Shown piece by piece: positions 24,932-35,902 of a stretch of DNA of 64,000 bases. The stretch is from NCBI GenBank assembly GCA_013180625.2, contig SNVD02013305.1, positions 732,939-796,938 of the forward strand, in the 5' to 3' direction. The notes beneath the pieces were generated by a model. It had not been told where the DNA came from. It saw only the letters and a program-made list of their open reading frames with translations, and made no database searches. The position numbers and the translations under genes were made by a program. Source of the DNA: Boswellia sacra. Its lineage: Eukaryota > Streptophyta > Magnoliopsida > Sapindales > Burseraceae. Numbering within the stretch: position 1 is the first letter of the stretch; each line of letters starts with the position of its first letter.

Positions 24932-25059
24932 GACCCGGCCCAAAATGTATCACCTATAATCCCGGTGACCCGGCCCAAAGTGTATCACCTGTAATCCCGA
25001 TTACCCGGCCCAAAATGTATCACCTGTAATCCCGGTGACCCAGTCCAAAAGTCGTGTGC
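24932..25059. repeat. 35-bp tandem repeat, 3.6 copies
   Basis: Units start at 24932, 24967, 25002 and 25037 (last one partial) and share 'acccggcccaaaatgtatca' with one or two changes each. The block forms one end of the inserted element and may be its regulatory or subterminal repeat. Confidence 0.9.
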
Positions 25060-26358
25060 ACATTAATAACACAGCTGGGTTCAGAATTCATATCATTATT
25101 CAAATACTATGGACAATGAGTCAAAACATTCAAAAAACCATTGCAAATAACACGATTCTCAAAGTACATATACTAATAACTTTTCATAGATAATAATAAG
25201 TTCGTCAAAAGTTCCTTTCACTAAAAACTGTCTTTAACATAAAAACGGTTTTTTAAGAATCAATTTAAAAGTTTTGCTAAAACTCTAATTCCACAATTTA
25301 TATTCTAAAACAGAAAATAATCCATATGATATCACATAAAAATATTTTCTAATAAATCAAAATATTTATTAAGAACACATTACACTTTAATCATAGTACA
25401 TGTATGATGTTACTTACCTTGATTGATCCAAAAAGACAAATATCCTAGCTCCTACTCATCCAACGATTATCCTAAGACATAGCCAGAAAACATCTTGATA
25501 AATTCATGATCTCAAAACCTCAAATGTTCTACAAAATTCTCTTAAAATTCCTAGATAAACCATTCTGCCTAAGTCCGATACCTAGAACAGAGCTCATTCC
25601 AGAAATTTTAGAAAATAATATCCTAATCTGATTAACCTAGAATTTTGTAGAGGCGAACTAGACACATGAAATATTCAACTGAAAATTTTTCAAAGCAAAT
25701 TATGTTCATAAACTATTTGTAAATGATTTTCGTTTTCTGCCAGTCAATTATGTCCAGAATTTTCAGATTAAAACATTTCAAACTCAAAATTTCATAAAAA
25801 TTATTATACATGTTTAAAAATCGTGAAAATTTACAGAAACCTATATATTATCTTGAAAAATCAGCATATAAAATTCGAGGAATTTCTGACTCCTCTAGCA
25901 TATGAAAAAAAATTCCGAAATTCGCAACATCCAGAAATTGCAGTATTTTCCAGATTTTCAACAGAGAGTTAAAAGATTCATAATAAATTGAAATATTAAT
26001 ATTTTTTCGTGAAATAAAATTTTTTTCATTCATATACATGTCTATAATAACATATAAAAAAACCAGACTGAAAATCTAATTGTAAATATCCTAATAAATT
26101 CGAAAATCCTAAGCTGTTCATAAATCTTCTGTAGAAATCTTAGCACAAATCTAGACAACAAAAATAATTCTAGTAAAGATTATTAAATCAAACTAAAAAA
26201 AATATAATCCTACCTTGAAATCTCTGAGTTCCAAAGCCTCCCCTAAAATTTTTAGGTTAAAAACCCTATTTGCAATATTATAATATTGCTTATATACTAG
26301 ATGGAGTTAAAGTATTCTAAAAGGAATAAAACTTCTAATTTAAATATAAATATAACTC

Positions 26359-26360
<2 letters not shown>

Positions 26361-26412
<52 letters not shown>
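26361..26412. repeat. (TTA)n microsatellite
   Basis: About 17 uninterrupted TTA/ATT triplets near the right end of the insertion. The isoleucine-rich reading frame across it is an artefact of the repeat. Confidence 0.95.
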
Positions 26413-26414
<2 letters not shown>

Positions 26415-26466
26415 CTAGACCTATCCCATGATGACTTATATAGCCCTAGGAAAATGACGGTTGTTA

Positions 26467-27100
26467 TAGTTATGCTTTGTCTCTGTTTAGACCTAGATCA
26501 ATATGTGAAGTGATATAAAACTCAATTTCAAAATCCAAGTAGGTTGGGAAATGAATATGGTGGTGGGATTCTATTCAAATTTTTAAGCTATAGATGTTTG
26601 TTGTCTAAGATATAAACTCCACGGAGAAATCAATGCTTTGTCCATATTACATTTAATGAGTTCTTTGAATTTATGTGAAAAAGTAAAAATCCAATGCCCT
26701 AGTGATTTTTCTCATGCCCAACCTTTTTTCAAGTTAGATTAAATGTGGCAAACGCTGTTCTTAGATGAAGCCATGTAGTGGTTTAGTGCGAGTGGAATAC
26801 TGGACTCAATCTATTCTCCAATTAGAATTTATTTATTATTTTTATGTATTGATTACAAATGCCTCTTCTATGTATAAATTTTTTCATTGTATAATCTGCG
26901 TTAATCATTTCTCACTAGATGGTTTGGCGTTGTTTTCAATGTTCGGAATGTCAAAAGTTGTTGGACAGAAGAGTGCTAGGGGCAGGACGTTAAAAGCATT
27001 TTACCCCTTCAAACACTTCCATTGATTGGTGATGCAAAATCTTTATTGATGCAGAGACTTAAATCGGTCAAGAATTCATCCTGTCCATCTGAAGCTTATT
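26467..27100 (+). repeat. TNL 3' flank relic, second copy, with relic last exon at 26938-27020
   Basis: Matches 871-1,480 closely and the gene 1 and gene 2 flanks more loosely. The relic exon here still reads MFGMSKVVGQKSA before degenerating. It is the best preserved of the four copies at its start. The tail (27,022-27,090) matches 22,270-22,355. Confidence 0.6.
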
Positions 27101-29545
27101 ATTGATATCATGACATTGATTGAACCACAATAGATTTATCAATTGCTCAATTAAATAAAACTATGAAGATATCTATTCTTCTAATTCAAATTTATAAGTT
27201 AATAATACAAATCAAACAAAACCCTACCTTTCTATCAATTGCAACAAGAACATGCCTTAGCTTATAGGTAAAATAAATAAAGAAGTGTGCTATATTCTTT
27301 ATTACCGAAGGCTTGGGCTTTTATGGGACCAGCTGAAGTTGAGAGACCCCTTTCAAAGATAGGGTCACCGATTTCAAAGGTTCTTGCCAGGAATAATTTC
27401 GTATAACATAGAATAGCCTTATAGAGTGTAATGAGGCTCTCTAACTTTTTGATGGGCATGAGGCCTGAGTTCGAAAACGTTAGATCCTCAATTCAATGTC
27501 AAGTTCCTCCACCCAACATTGAGAGAGCCGTTGCTGATGAGGGATCTGAACCTCCAATTTCAAACACAAATACACAATCAAATCGAACAGATTATGGGAA
27601 CTAAATTCAAAGAATCAACATAACTCCAAACCAATTTGAACACAAGAAAATGAATTAAACTTATTTGATATTAAGAAGATTAAAAGGAGGAGCAAAGGAA
27701 AATTTCTTATTTAATTGAATCTTATATGTGAACAAGTCTGTATCCTTTTATAAAATCTCTAAGGAAGTAAATGCTATTTACCCTTTTAATGAAAAAACTA
27801 AAATATATTTTAATTTTTTTCTTAGATCTGAAAAGTTCTTAATATTAATGTCTTGTGGATTTGAATTTTGTTCTCTCTCTCTCACATCTTAAAAAAAAAT
27901 AACCTAAATATCTAAGTAATATGTTCCATCTTTTCTCTTATAATTGTCAAGTATATACGTATATTTCTACTCTATATACATATAATAAACATTTGAAAAA
28001 TTGGACAGAGTCAAATGATTATTATCAATTTATCTACTATAATTTTTTATTTACTATATCTAAATTATGTTTAAATTTATATTTAATTGATTAATTTAAT
28101 TATTTTTTAAATTTATTTGCTGATTCTTCTGTTGCTGAGACAAAGTGTATAAACGCTGCCCAAACAGAGTTTTATGCGATATTTTTTAGGATATAAAATG
28201 TGAGTTGTTATTGCATATTCGATATTTTTTTACTTAAATTTTTTACTCATTCATTTTTTTATATCTCATTAGTTTATTAAGTTTTTTTCATGTAATTTTA
28301 TACAAATAGTATGTGTTTCTATTATAACTCAAAATGTAATAGCATATTTGATGATAAAATAATAGATGTGAGAGAAGAGAAAGATGGAGAAGAAGCCCAA
28401 CACTGTAGAGCAAGAACAAAGATAGATTTGGGCCCAATTCAAGGTATGTTGTCAAGTCAAAAGCTATCAACGCCCAATTGAAGACATGCTTGTCAAGTCA
28501 AAAACGATAAAGCAAACAATTCAACGCAAAAAAAGCAGCCCATTAGGCCATCACTATTCTGGGTAAGCCAACTTTTTTCTTTTTACTAGCACAAATATTT
28601 GATATAATGTTATTGTCATTTAGTTTTTCTAACGTAATCTAATATATGAGATTTAAAATTAAAAAAATTATATTGAATTATGCAAACTCATTAACGGTAA
28701 CAATTATATTGGTTGAACGGCTAAAACATATATTTTTTTTTTTACCAGTGTAAATAGTTTAATAAAATGATGGTATAACAAGTTATAAAATTTTCAAAGT
28801 TCAAAAGTTTATCGTAAAACCCATAATGAGATTAAAAATTATCCTTTTGGATATCAATTAGACTTATGATGACAGCTTTGAATACTCAAAATAAACAATA
28901 TCATTGATCAAGGAGTCATAAAAAAATGACATCCAAACTAATTTAAGAAGTCTAATTGAAAAAAGCAAGAGAAAAATCAAAATAACGTTTGATTAACTAA
29001 ATAATAAAGCTACCTTGCATAAACTGTGATAGAATTTGAGTTGGTCAACATGTCATGCAGAGGATAAATATTCCACTATAATGCTCTGTTTAGACCCATC
29101 TCAGATCAATGTGAACACGCAATTAATGTGTTGGAAGGAACGAGATAACTTCTTCGAAGTTTTAAGCGAAGCCAATGACTGAGGTAACGAAGCTTTAATG
29201 GAAAATTATATTTAATGATATAATATCATCAACTATCTAAGTTATTGAATTCTCTTGGTTGAATGGCTTAAAATTTATATAAAAGATTTGTATTCAAAGA
29301 TGACAACTCATTTTATATAACCTATCTAAAATTTCAGAAATATCAAGTATTTTAATCCTCACAAATATGATAAAAACATGATAAAAACATAGTGTGATTT
29401 TTTTGAACAACTATAACTAGTTTAATAAAAGAATAGAGTAGCAAGTTATGAAAGTTTCAAAAATTTATTAGAAACCCATAATGAGAATTGGTTAAAAATT
29501 ATCTTTCTAGAAATCAATTATAAGAGACTTATAATGAATTATAAT
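27101..29545. repeat. Duplicated spacer assembled from cluster blocks
   Basis: 27,580-28,160 resembles 10,980-11,520 and 38,390-38,900. 28,300-28,960 resembles 3,020-3,860, 10,080-10,640 and 59,260-59,840. 29,080-29,190 ('gttagacccatctcagatcaatgtgaac') resembles 59,955-60,075. The order differs between copies, showing rearrangement as well as duplication. No gene is supported. Confidence 0.5.
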
Positions 29546-29824
29546 CATGTGGATTAATGTCATGGACTATCCCTACGTTTTGACAAAATATCATAGATAT
29601 GGACTATTTGCACTTCTGTCTAAATTTGGTCCCCAAGTTCTAAAAAATTCATAAACCACTCCTTTGTCAGTTGTACCATTATTTAACATAATTTTTCTAT
29701 CTAATTCTAATGCAATTACTAAAATATCAAGAACCCTAGTTTTAAAAAACATGTGCATGAATAAAATATACAACAACACATAGAAAAATTATTGTTTTAC
29801 CCCTAAATAATCAATTAAAAAAGA
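29546..29824. repeat. Dispersed repeat, inverted relative to 61,200-61,325
   Basis: 'gattaatgtcatggactat' and 'gacaaaatatcatagatatg' recur as reverse complement near 61,250-61,320. It could be one end of an old element into which the GC-rich hAT-like element inserted. The class is unknown. Confidence 0.4.
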
Positions 29825-29832
29825 GTCGTCTT

Positions 29833-31936
29833 TAGAGATGGCAATTTGCCCCGCGGGTCTGGGGCCCCGGTGTGCCCCGTCGGGTCTGGGGCGGGGCAAG
29901 ACCCGTCAAAACAATATTTTGGGGCGGGTCTGGGGCAAACAAATTTTGCCCCGGCCGGGGCGGGTCCGAGTCCGGGGCAAGGCTCTTGGACCCGTTGACC
30001 CGCCCCGCCCCGCAAGATATAGGGGTGCATTTGTAATATTTTAAACTATTAGGACTGTCAAAATTTTTTAGGTTATATTTGTTAAATTTTTCATATATAT
30101 GAATTCTTAATAATTTTACAAATAATAAAAAATACTTTAATAAAAGTTATATTTTACTTAATAATTAACATTTTTAACATCAATTTGATCATGTTATAAT
30201 GACAAATAAAATATTTTATATTTTATGGTAATTAAATTTGTATAATATATATAATCTTTATATATATTATTAAGTACTAATTGAATTATTACAATATTAG
30301 CAATATTATTTTCAAAATGTATACCTTTCATATAATCAATATATTATTTTTTAAATATGTAAATAGAAAATGATGAAAACAATTTTATAACCTTAAATAT
30401 ATCATTTATCGTAATTTAAATTAATTACTTAGATTATTAATGTTTCATAAATATATATATATGTTAATTAATTGGCATATGTCAATCATATTTTACTATT
30501 ATTAGATTGAAATTAAATCAACATGCTATTAAAAAATTATTTAATTGTATTATCAATTATTTGAAAAATTGTCAATTAATTAATTTACAAGCAATAATAC
30601 GCATTTTACATTATTTCTAATAGTGTATGTAATATTATTACTAATAAAATCAAATGGTAATTAATGATAATTAAATATTTGTATTTTATAGTAACTAAAT
30701 TTGGATAATATATACAATCTTGATATAGATTACTAAGTAATAATTAAATTATTACAATATTAACAATATTATTTTTAAAATGTATACTTTTAATATAATC
30801 AATTTATTATTTTCTATATATGTAAATAAAAATATAATAAAAATAATGTTAGAACCTTTAATATATGATTTATCGTAATTTAAATTAATTAAGTAAATTG
30901 TTAATATTTTATAAATATATATAATGTTAATTAATTGGTATATATCAATCATATTATTACCATTACTATATTAAAATTAAATCAACATGCTATTGAAAAA
31001 TTATTTAATTGTATTATCAACTATTTAAAAAATTATTAATTAACTAGTTTACAATCAATAATACACTTTTAATATTATTTCTAATAGATTATGTAACATT
31101 ATCACTAATAAAAAAATCAAATGGTAATTAAATATTTATATTTTATAATAATTAAATTTGTGTAATATATACAATATTACAATCTTGATACAGATTACTA
31201 AATACTAATTAAATTATTACAATATTATCAAGATTTTTTTGAAAATGTATACTTTTAATATAACCAATATATTATTTTCTAAATATATAAACAAAAAATG
31301 ATAAAAATAGTCTTATAACCTTAAATATATGATTTATCGTAATTGAAATTATTTAATTAAATTATTAATGTTTTATGAATATTTATAATATTAACTAATT
31401 GACATATGAATATGCCAATCATATTATTACTATTATTATATTGAAATTAAATCAACATGTTATTTAATTATATTACCAACTATTTGAAAATTTGTCAATT
31501 AATTAGTTTATAATCAATAACATACTTATAACATCATTTCTAATAGAATATGTAACATTATTACTAATAAAATTAAATAATAATATACAAACATTTTGAT
31601 TTTAGTTTGAAGATATATTATTTTTATGATTATTAAAAAATGATCATAATTATAAATAATATGATGAAAAATTGAGAATGAAGTTATTTGTAAATATGTA
31701 AATATTATATGGGGATGAGATTGCAAAAAGTATAAAATTTATAGGGATGTAATTTTAAAAATATAAATGTTTAGGGGCGGGACGGGGCGGGGCGGGGCGG
31801 GGTCTCTTCAAATTTTTTTTGCCCCGGCCCGCCCCGCCCCGTAACGGGGCGGGGCGAGACGGGGCAAAAATTGGTTGAACGGGGCGGGGATGGTTACCGG
31901 CTGCCCCGGACCCGCCCCGTCCCATTGCCATCCCTA
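29833..31936. mobile_element. Non-autonomous hAT-like element with GC-rich ends
   Basis: Starts TAGAGATGGCAAT and ends ATTGCCATCCCTA, flanked by a perfect 8-bp direct repeat, GTCGTCTT (29825-29832 and 31937-31944). About 180 bases at each end are extremely G+C-rich (runs of GGGGC), in sharp contrast to the AT-rich interior. There is no transposase. Its left end matches the right end of the larger element at 45372-49909 (shared 'tttgccccg' then 'cgggtc' and 'ggggccccgg'), so it is probably a deletion or filler derivative mobilised by that family. Confidence 0.85.
30190..31580. repeat. Three tandem repeats of about 465 bp inside the GC-ended element
   Basis: Landmark 'aatgtatac...tataa.caat.tattatttt' falls near 30,317, 30,779 and 31,245. 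'tatgatttatcgtaattt' (or a near variant) and 'aaattaaatcaacatg' follow at the same spacing. The copies differ by scattered substitutions and small indels. They form most of the AT-rich interior. Confidence 0.8.
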
Positions 31937-31944
31937 GTCGTCTT

Positions 31945-33299
31945 TGCACATTTGGCCATTTAAAATATCTATTTTACCCTTTAAACAATTGAAGATTAAA
32001 TTTAAATAATAATAATAATAATAATTGTCCTTCTTAGATTTTCCTAGGAACCAAACATCCCTGGCAACCCCCTAAAACTCAACAACAACAAAAACGTCCC
32101 CACCAAACTCTAATGTGATTCCACGATTCGTCAAAAAAAAGAAAAACTTTTCAAAAAAGACAAGATCACATCCGCATTCCACCTTGTATTGTTACTGCAT
32201 GACGCCATGACTATTCCTTGATTAAGTTGAAGTAGTTGGCGAGCTCCACCACTAGGACGACGGTCGTAGCGGCGTAGGACGTGTGGCTGTGCAAGGGAGA
32301 TGATGCGAATCATCACCAATTTGGCAATGTCGAGCTCCCCGATCGATTGCAGTCGGAGGCGGCCGTGGTGGAGGAGGTGAAATCGAGGCTTGGACCGGTG
32401 GAAGGACGGCAGTTCAAATTAATAAAATTAACTAAGCACCGCAAAAACAAATCGATCCACCACGCCTACATAACCCCAAATAATCAGTCTTTTAATTGAG
32501 CACTGCCATCTACTAAACTACGGCAAATACGTTGCCAAAACCATTAAAAAAAAGGTATTTATTCTACTCTATTAAGGCTTATTTGATTTGATAATTTATA
32601 TTTAAATCCATTCAGGTACATTCAGGTACAAGACATTCATAAAATTTGGAAGTTTGTTTTTCTATCTAGTCACTTCTTTTTATATGATATTATCTGAATA
32701 TAAAAAAGTGAAAATTTACGTTTTTTTATTTCAAAATGGCTTAAAAGTTTGAAATATCTAAATTACGGTAAAGTAGCCAAATTTTTTCCGGCATCCTATG
32801 ACCAAATGGTTGGTTATTCACCAAAAAGAATTACACGATTATGTAGATCGTGAGAAGAAGATCTTCTTTGAAGGGGTAATGTTTATAGACGTGCACTATT
32901 CTGACAGATGGTGGTGGCTGGCGACACAATAATTACTAGCTCCAGTAAATATTGAAAATATTTTAGATTATTTTTTAATTTTAAGTAAAATAAATAAATA
33001 AAAATGTACTTGAATTAAATAAATTTACATTTAATTCATCATAATTTATTTACCATGCATATTTAAATAGATATATCTTTTTATAATAGGTAAGTTATAT
33101 TACTGATTATTAAATCTTGATTGAAGTTTGTTATTTACTATTAATTTTTAAAAAATATATACAATATAAATATCAATATATTTTAATTTACATAAATGGG
33201 TAAAATTTTCATATTTAAATTAATTTATTCACTTAACACTTATTGAAAAATGAAATAACCATATGTTATTTAAATGTTATCAGTATAATATAATTTATT
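31945..33299. other. Intergenic, no gene recognised; GC-richer patch at 32,160-32,430
   Basis: The patch at 32,160-32,430 is less AT-rich than its surroundings and gives short open frames on both strands (32,281-32,499 plus, 32,131-32,319 minus). Neither resembles a family I know and neither has convincing splice sites. A captured gene fragment or an old element end is possible. Confidence 0.4.
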
Positions 33300-33890
33300 T
33301 AATAATTAAAATTTTGATTTAATTCTGTTAAATGCTTATCTTTTAAAGAATTGTAACAAATATTAATATTAAATATATAAATGAAAACTAATTGTGGTTT
33401 AATTTTATTAACTATTTAATTTTTATAAGATTATAATAAATTTATAATCTTACATTTTAATAAGGGTAAAAAGTCACATTAAAGTTAATATATTTTCTTA
33501 CCACCTTTTTTTAATAGATATGTAAAAAAGCAAATAAATATACTATTAAGTGATATAAATTAAGTACTCTTATTATATGTTAAGTTCTTAAGTCTTAAAT
33601 TGATAGAAACAAACAGTCACTCGTCTTCCATCCTGGTTTCTTTCTTTGTCTTTAGATTTGACTTGTTGATTTGCAAGTTTGGGTTTTAAAAAAGAGAAGG
33701 TTTTTATTTAGTGGTGTGATTAATTGAATGCTAGTGCGATTTAAAGCGGGTGTAGAAGGAGAAGAAGGAATAGAGAGAGAGTGACGAAAGAGTGATCAAA
33801 AGGGTAATAGAGTTTCTTTTTTCTTGAGGATGGTAAAAATAATATTAAATTATGACTTTGCCCTTCATTTAGTTAAATCTAACTTAATAT
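33300..33890. repeat. Dispersed duplicate of 60,430-61,020
   Basis: Same order of blocks: 'atactattaagtgatataaatt', 'gttgatttgcaagtttgggtt', 'gtgatcaaaagggtaatagagttt' and 'tatgacttt.cccttcatttagttaaatcta'. Both copies are non-coding. The similarity ends at about 33,890 and 61,025. Confidence 0.7.
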
Positions 33891-34479
33891 TAAATTATTG
33901 AATCCACTATGGCATTTCCAATTGCAGCGATTAACAGTATTGATTTAAAAAAAAAAAGGTCACGTGATAATTAGGCAACACGTATGTGTATGCTTTGCTA
34001 ATTGTTACCATTTAAATACATCAATTAAGGATATTTCCTCACCAAAAACAATAAATTACGTCAATGTACCATGTTTTTAAGAATAAACTTTTTCTTTTAG
34101 AATGAAAATTAAAAAAATCAGGACTTTATATGCTTTGCTAATTGCTACTACCATTTAAGAGTTCAAAGTTCTTTTATTGTAGCCTTGTAAGTTGGAAGCA
34201 AACAAAAGAGGTCGTTTCAATGGGTAAAATTTCCGGCAATAGACTCTAGTTTGTGATGCATTGGGCCTATGGTTTATAGTTGTTGGGCTTTAGGGTCAAC
34301 CCCGTTGGAAAGTTCCTGAACATAATCTGGCTTCGGCCTAAACTAGAACCAACCCAAGTTCTTGTTGATTTTAATCGAATCTAAGCCTCTTAAGGGAACG
34401 TCATGATATTCAAGCCAGGTAAGATTCCCCAATCGTAGCCGTTTATAGGCAAAAAGAAAGACAATCAAAAGGCCGAACT
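33891..34479. other. Intergenic, no gene seen
   Basis: No open frame of note, no inverted ends and no match to other parts of the window were noticed. Confidence 0.45.
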
Positions 34480-34900
34480 GAGATCTGAGACTACAGAGCA
34501 GCCTATATGGAAGCATGTAACGGGAGTGAGCCCCAGAGTAAAAATTAAAAGCTGTGATGCTGCATCCACCATACGCAATCTCTACCGTAATTCACAAATC
34601 ACAATGCAATATTATAACTTCGTCGGTTTGGCATTTTGCAGGGTTGTAGGATTTGAAAACGATTTGTTAAAAATTATAAAGATTTATTAAAGATTTCATT
34701 GGGCAAAGATTTAAAATTATAATTTAATTTGATCATACAAATCAAACCAAATCCTACGCAATTAACCTCCAATTTCAAACAGGTAAACCCCAACAGATAA
34801 ACAATCAAATCAAACATATTGAGTATAAATTAAGAACTAAATATAAAGAATCGACATAGCTCCAAAGCAATTTTAACGCATGAAAAAAAATATATGAAGT
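34480..34900. repeat. Dispersed duplicate of 62,300-62,670
   Basis: Shared landmarks are 'gcatgtaac', 'gagccccagagt', 'atttgatcatacaaa.caaacc' and 'caaatcaaacatattgagta'. It includes a tiny relic of TNL exon 7 at 34611-34665. The copies are in the same orientation. Confidence 0.65.
34611..34665 (+). pseudogene. Relic of the second C-JID exon of a TNL
   Basis: 'ataacttcgtcggtttggca' followed by 'ttttgca' is identical to bases within exon 7 of gene 1 (18,774-18,800), then diverges. The paralogous spot at 62,405-62,480 keeps a little more of the exon, up to the 'atgttagt' and 'gatttgtt' pieces. It is too short to code for anything. Confidence 0.55.
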
Positions 34901-35400
34901 TTAGACAGAGAATTATAATGTATGAATGGAAAAAAAAATTAAAAACATTATAGAATACTAAGATATATGTGAATTAAATTTTTTGATCTTAAGATAATTA
35001 AATAGAAGGGATAAAAACAAAATTTCTTATTCCATGAATCCTCAAAGGTAAAAATTTTATTTGATTAAATCTTAAAGGTGGTAAATATCATTTATCCTTT
35101 AACTCTTTTTAAAGAAATGATATCATATTCAGGGGAAATGCTAATCATATTCAAGGGAAATGCTAAGAGAATTTACAGGAGGACCACTTGTCACATAGAT
35201 ATAATATAACTCATAAATTTATGTTAAACATCAGTTGAAAGAAAAGGAAAACCATTCCTACAGATAAAAGATTAAAAAAACTATTGAAAAGTAAAATGAA
35301 GAAGGCAGCAAGTTGCTTCTTTGAAAGTTAAGAGCGAGTATTTTTCTTAATCTTGTTGGAGAAGACGAACACTTACATGTACATGTTAATTAAAAATTAA
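34901..35400. other. Intergenic, no gene seen
   Basis: AT-rich spacer partly similar to the downstream part of the 27,580-28,160 block. No gene or element boundary was recognised. Confidence 0.4.
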
Positions 35401-35404
35401 GAAA

Positions 35405-35607
35405 TAGCATAATTATAACTCATTTATAAAAAATATTTCTTATAATTTGAGTTAATAAAATATCCTTGGATGAGTAAAAATTAGAAATAAATAAAGGAGA
35501 TTAAATTACATGACATAGATATTATCCCTCTATTAATATTTTACTAACTCATGGTATAAATTAATTTAGTTGTAAATGAGTTATAAGAGTAATATTACTC
35601 TTAAAAA
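35405..35607. mobile_element. MITE-like element related to that at 8162-8351
   Basis: Near the left end 'ataactcatttataa' and near the right end, in reverse complement, 'ataactcatttacaa'. The internal layout and length resemble the 8,162 element. The exact ends and target duplication are unclear, so the coordinates are approximate. Confidence 0.45.
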
Positions 35608-35760
35608 TTATTAAATTGATTTTTTTAAGTTTTTATAAAAATAAGGTATAAAATTGGTATTTCATGGTTCAGATTTGGTCAAGCATTAATGGAGGTTATT
35701 ATTTAGTGTATTATTGTAATTCAATAGGATATATATGTTAGAATACATTGACCCATTAGG

Positions 35761-35902
35761 TAATGTTACACTTATAAAATCTATACACAATGTTGATATA
35801 ATATTGCTCATTAATATTTATTATATTGATAACTTATATTAATCTTTTTATTTATTTAATATCATGTTAATTTTATAAATAAATTTTATAAGTGTAATAT
35901 TA
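35761..35902. mobile_element. 142-bp MITE with near-perfect terminal inverted repeats
   Basis: Left end TAATGTTACACTTATAAAAT and right end, in reverse complement, TAATATTACACTTATAAAAT match at 19 of 20 positions. The ends resemble those of the two MITEs above. No clear target duplication is visible. Confidence 0.65.

Larger units (their letters stand above)
24932..26466 (-). mobile_element. 1.5-kb insertion absent from the paralogous copy; possible solo LTR
   Basis: In copy 1 the flank continues directly from 'gaggagaggatc' (870) to 'gttctgctctgtctctg'. Here about 1.53 kb stands between the matching pieces. It opens with three and a half 35-bp repeats and closes, read on the minus strand, with a promoter-like 'gggctatataagtc' after 'ccgtcattttcctagg'. 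That layout resembles a retrotransposon LTR in reverse orientation. I could not find a clean target duplication or TG...CA ends, and the right boundary is uncertain by about 15 bases. It has no coding content. Confidence 0.45.

Noticed and set aside
26301..26513. Isoleucine-rich 70-residue frame
   Set aside because: Produced by the (TTA)n microsatellite.
29815..30044. Pro/Gly-rich open frames on both strands at the left end of the 2.1-kb element
   Set aside because: They are translations of GGGGC repeats forming the element terminus, not a protein.
31755..31949. Arg/Pro/Gly-rich minus-strand frame at the right end of the 2.1-kb element
   Set aside because: Same cause: the GC-rich terminal repeat. 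It has no start context or homologous protein.
32131..32499. Possible small gene in the GC-richer patch
   Set aside because: Short frames occur on both strands, with no recognisable motif, no clear splice signals and no second copy in the window. Kept only as an unexplained patch.
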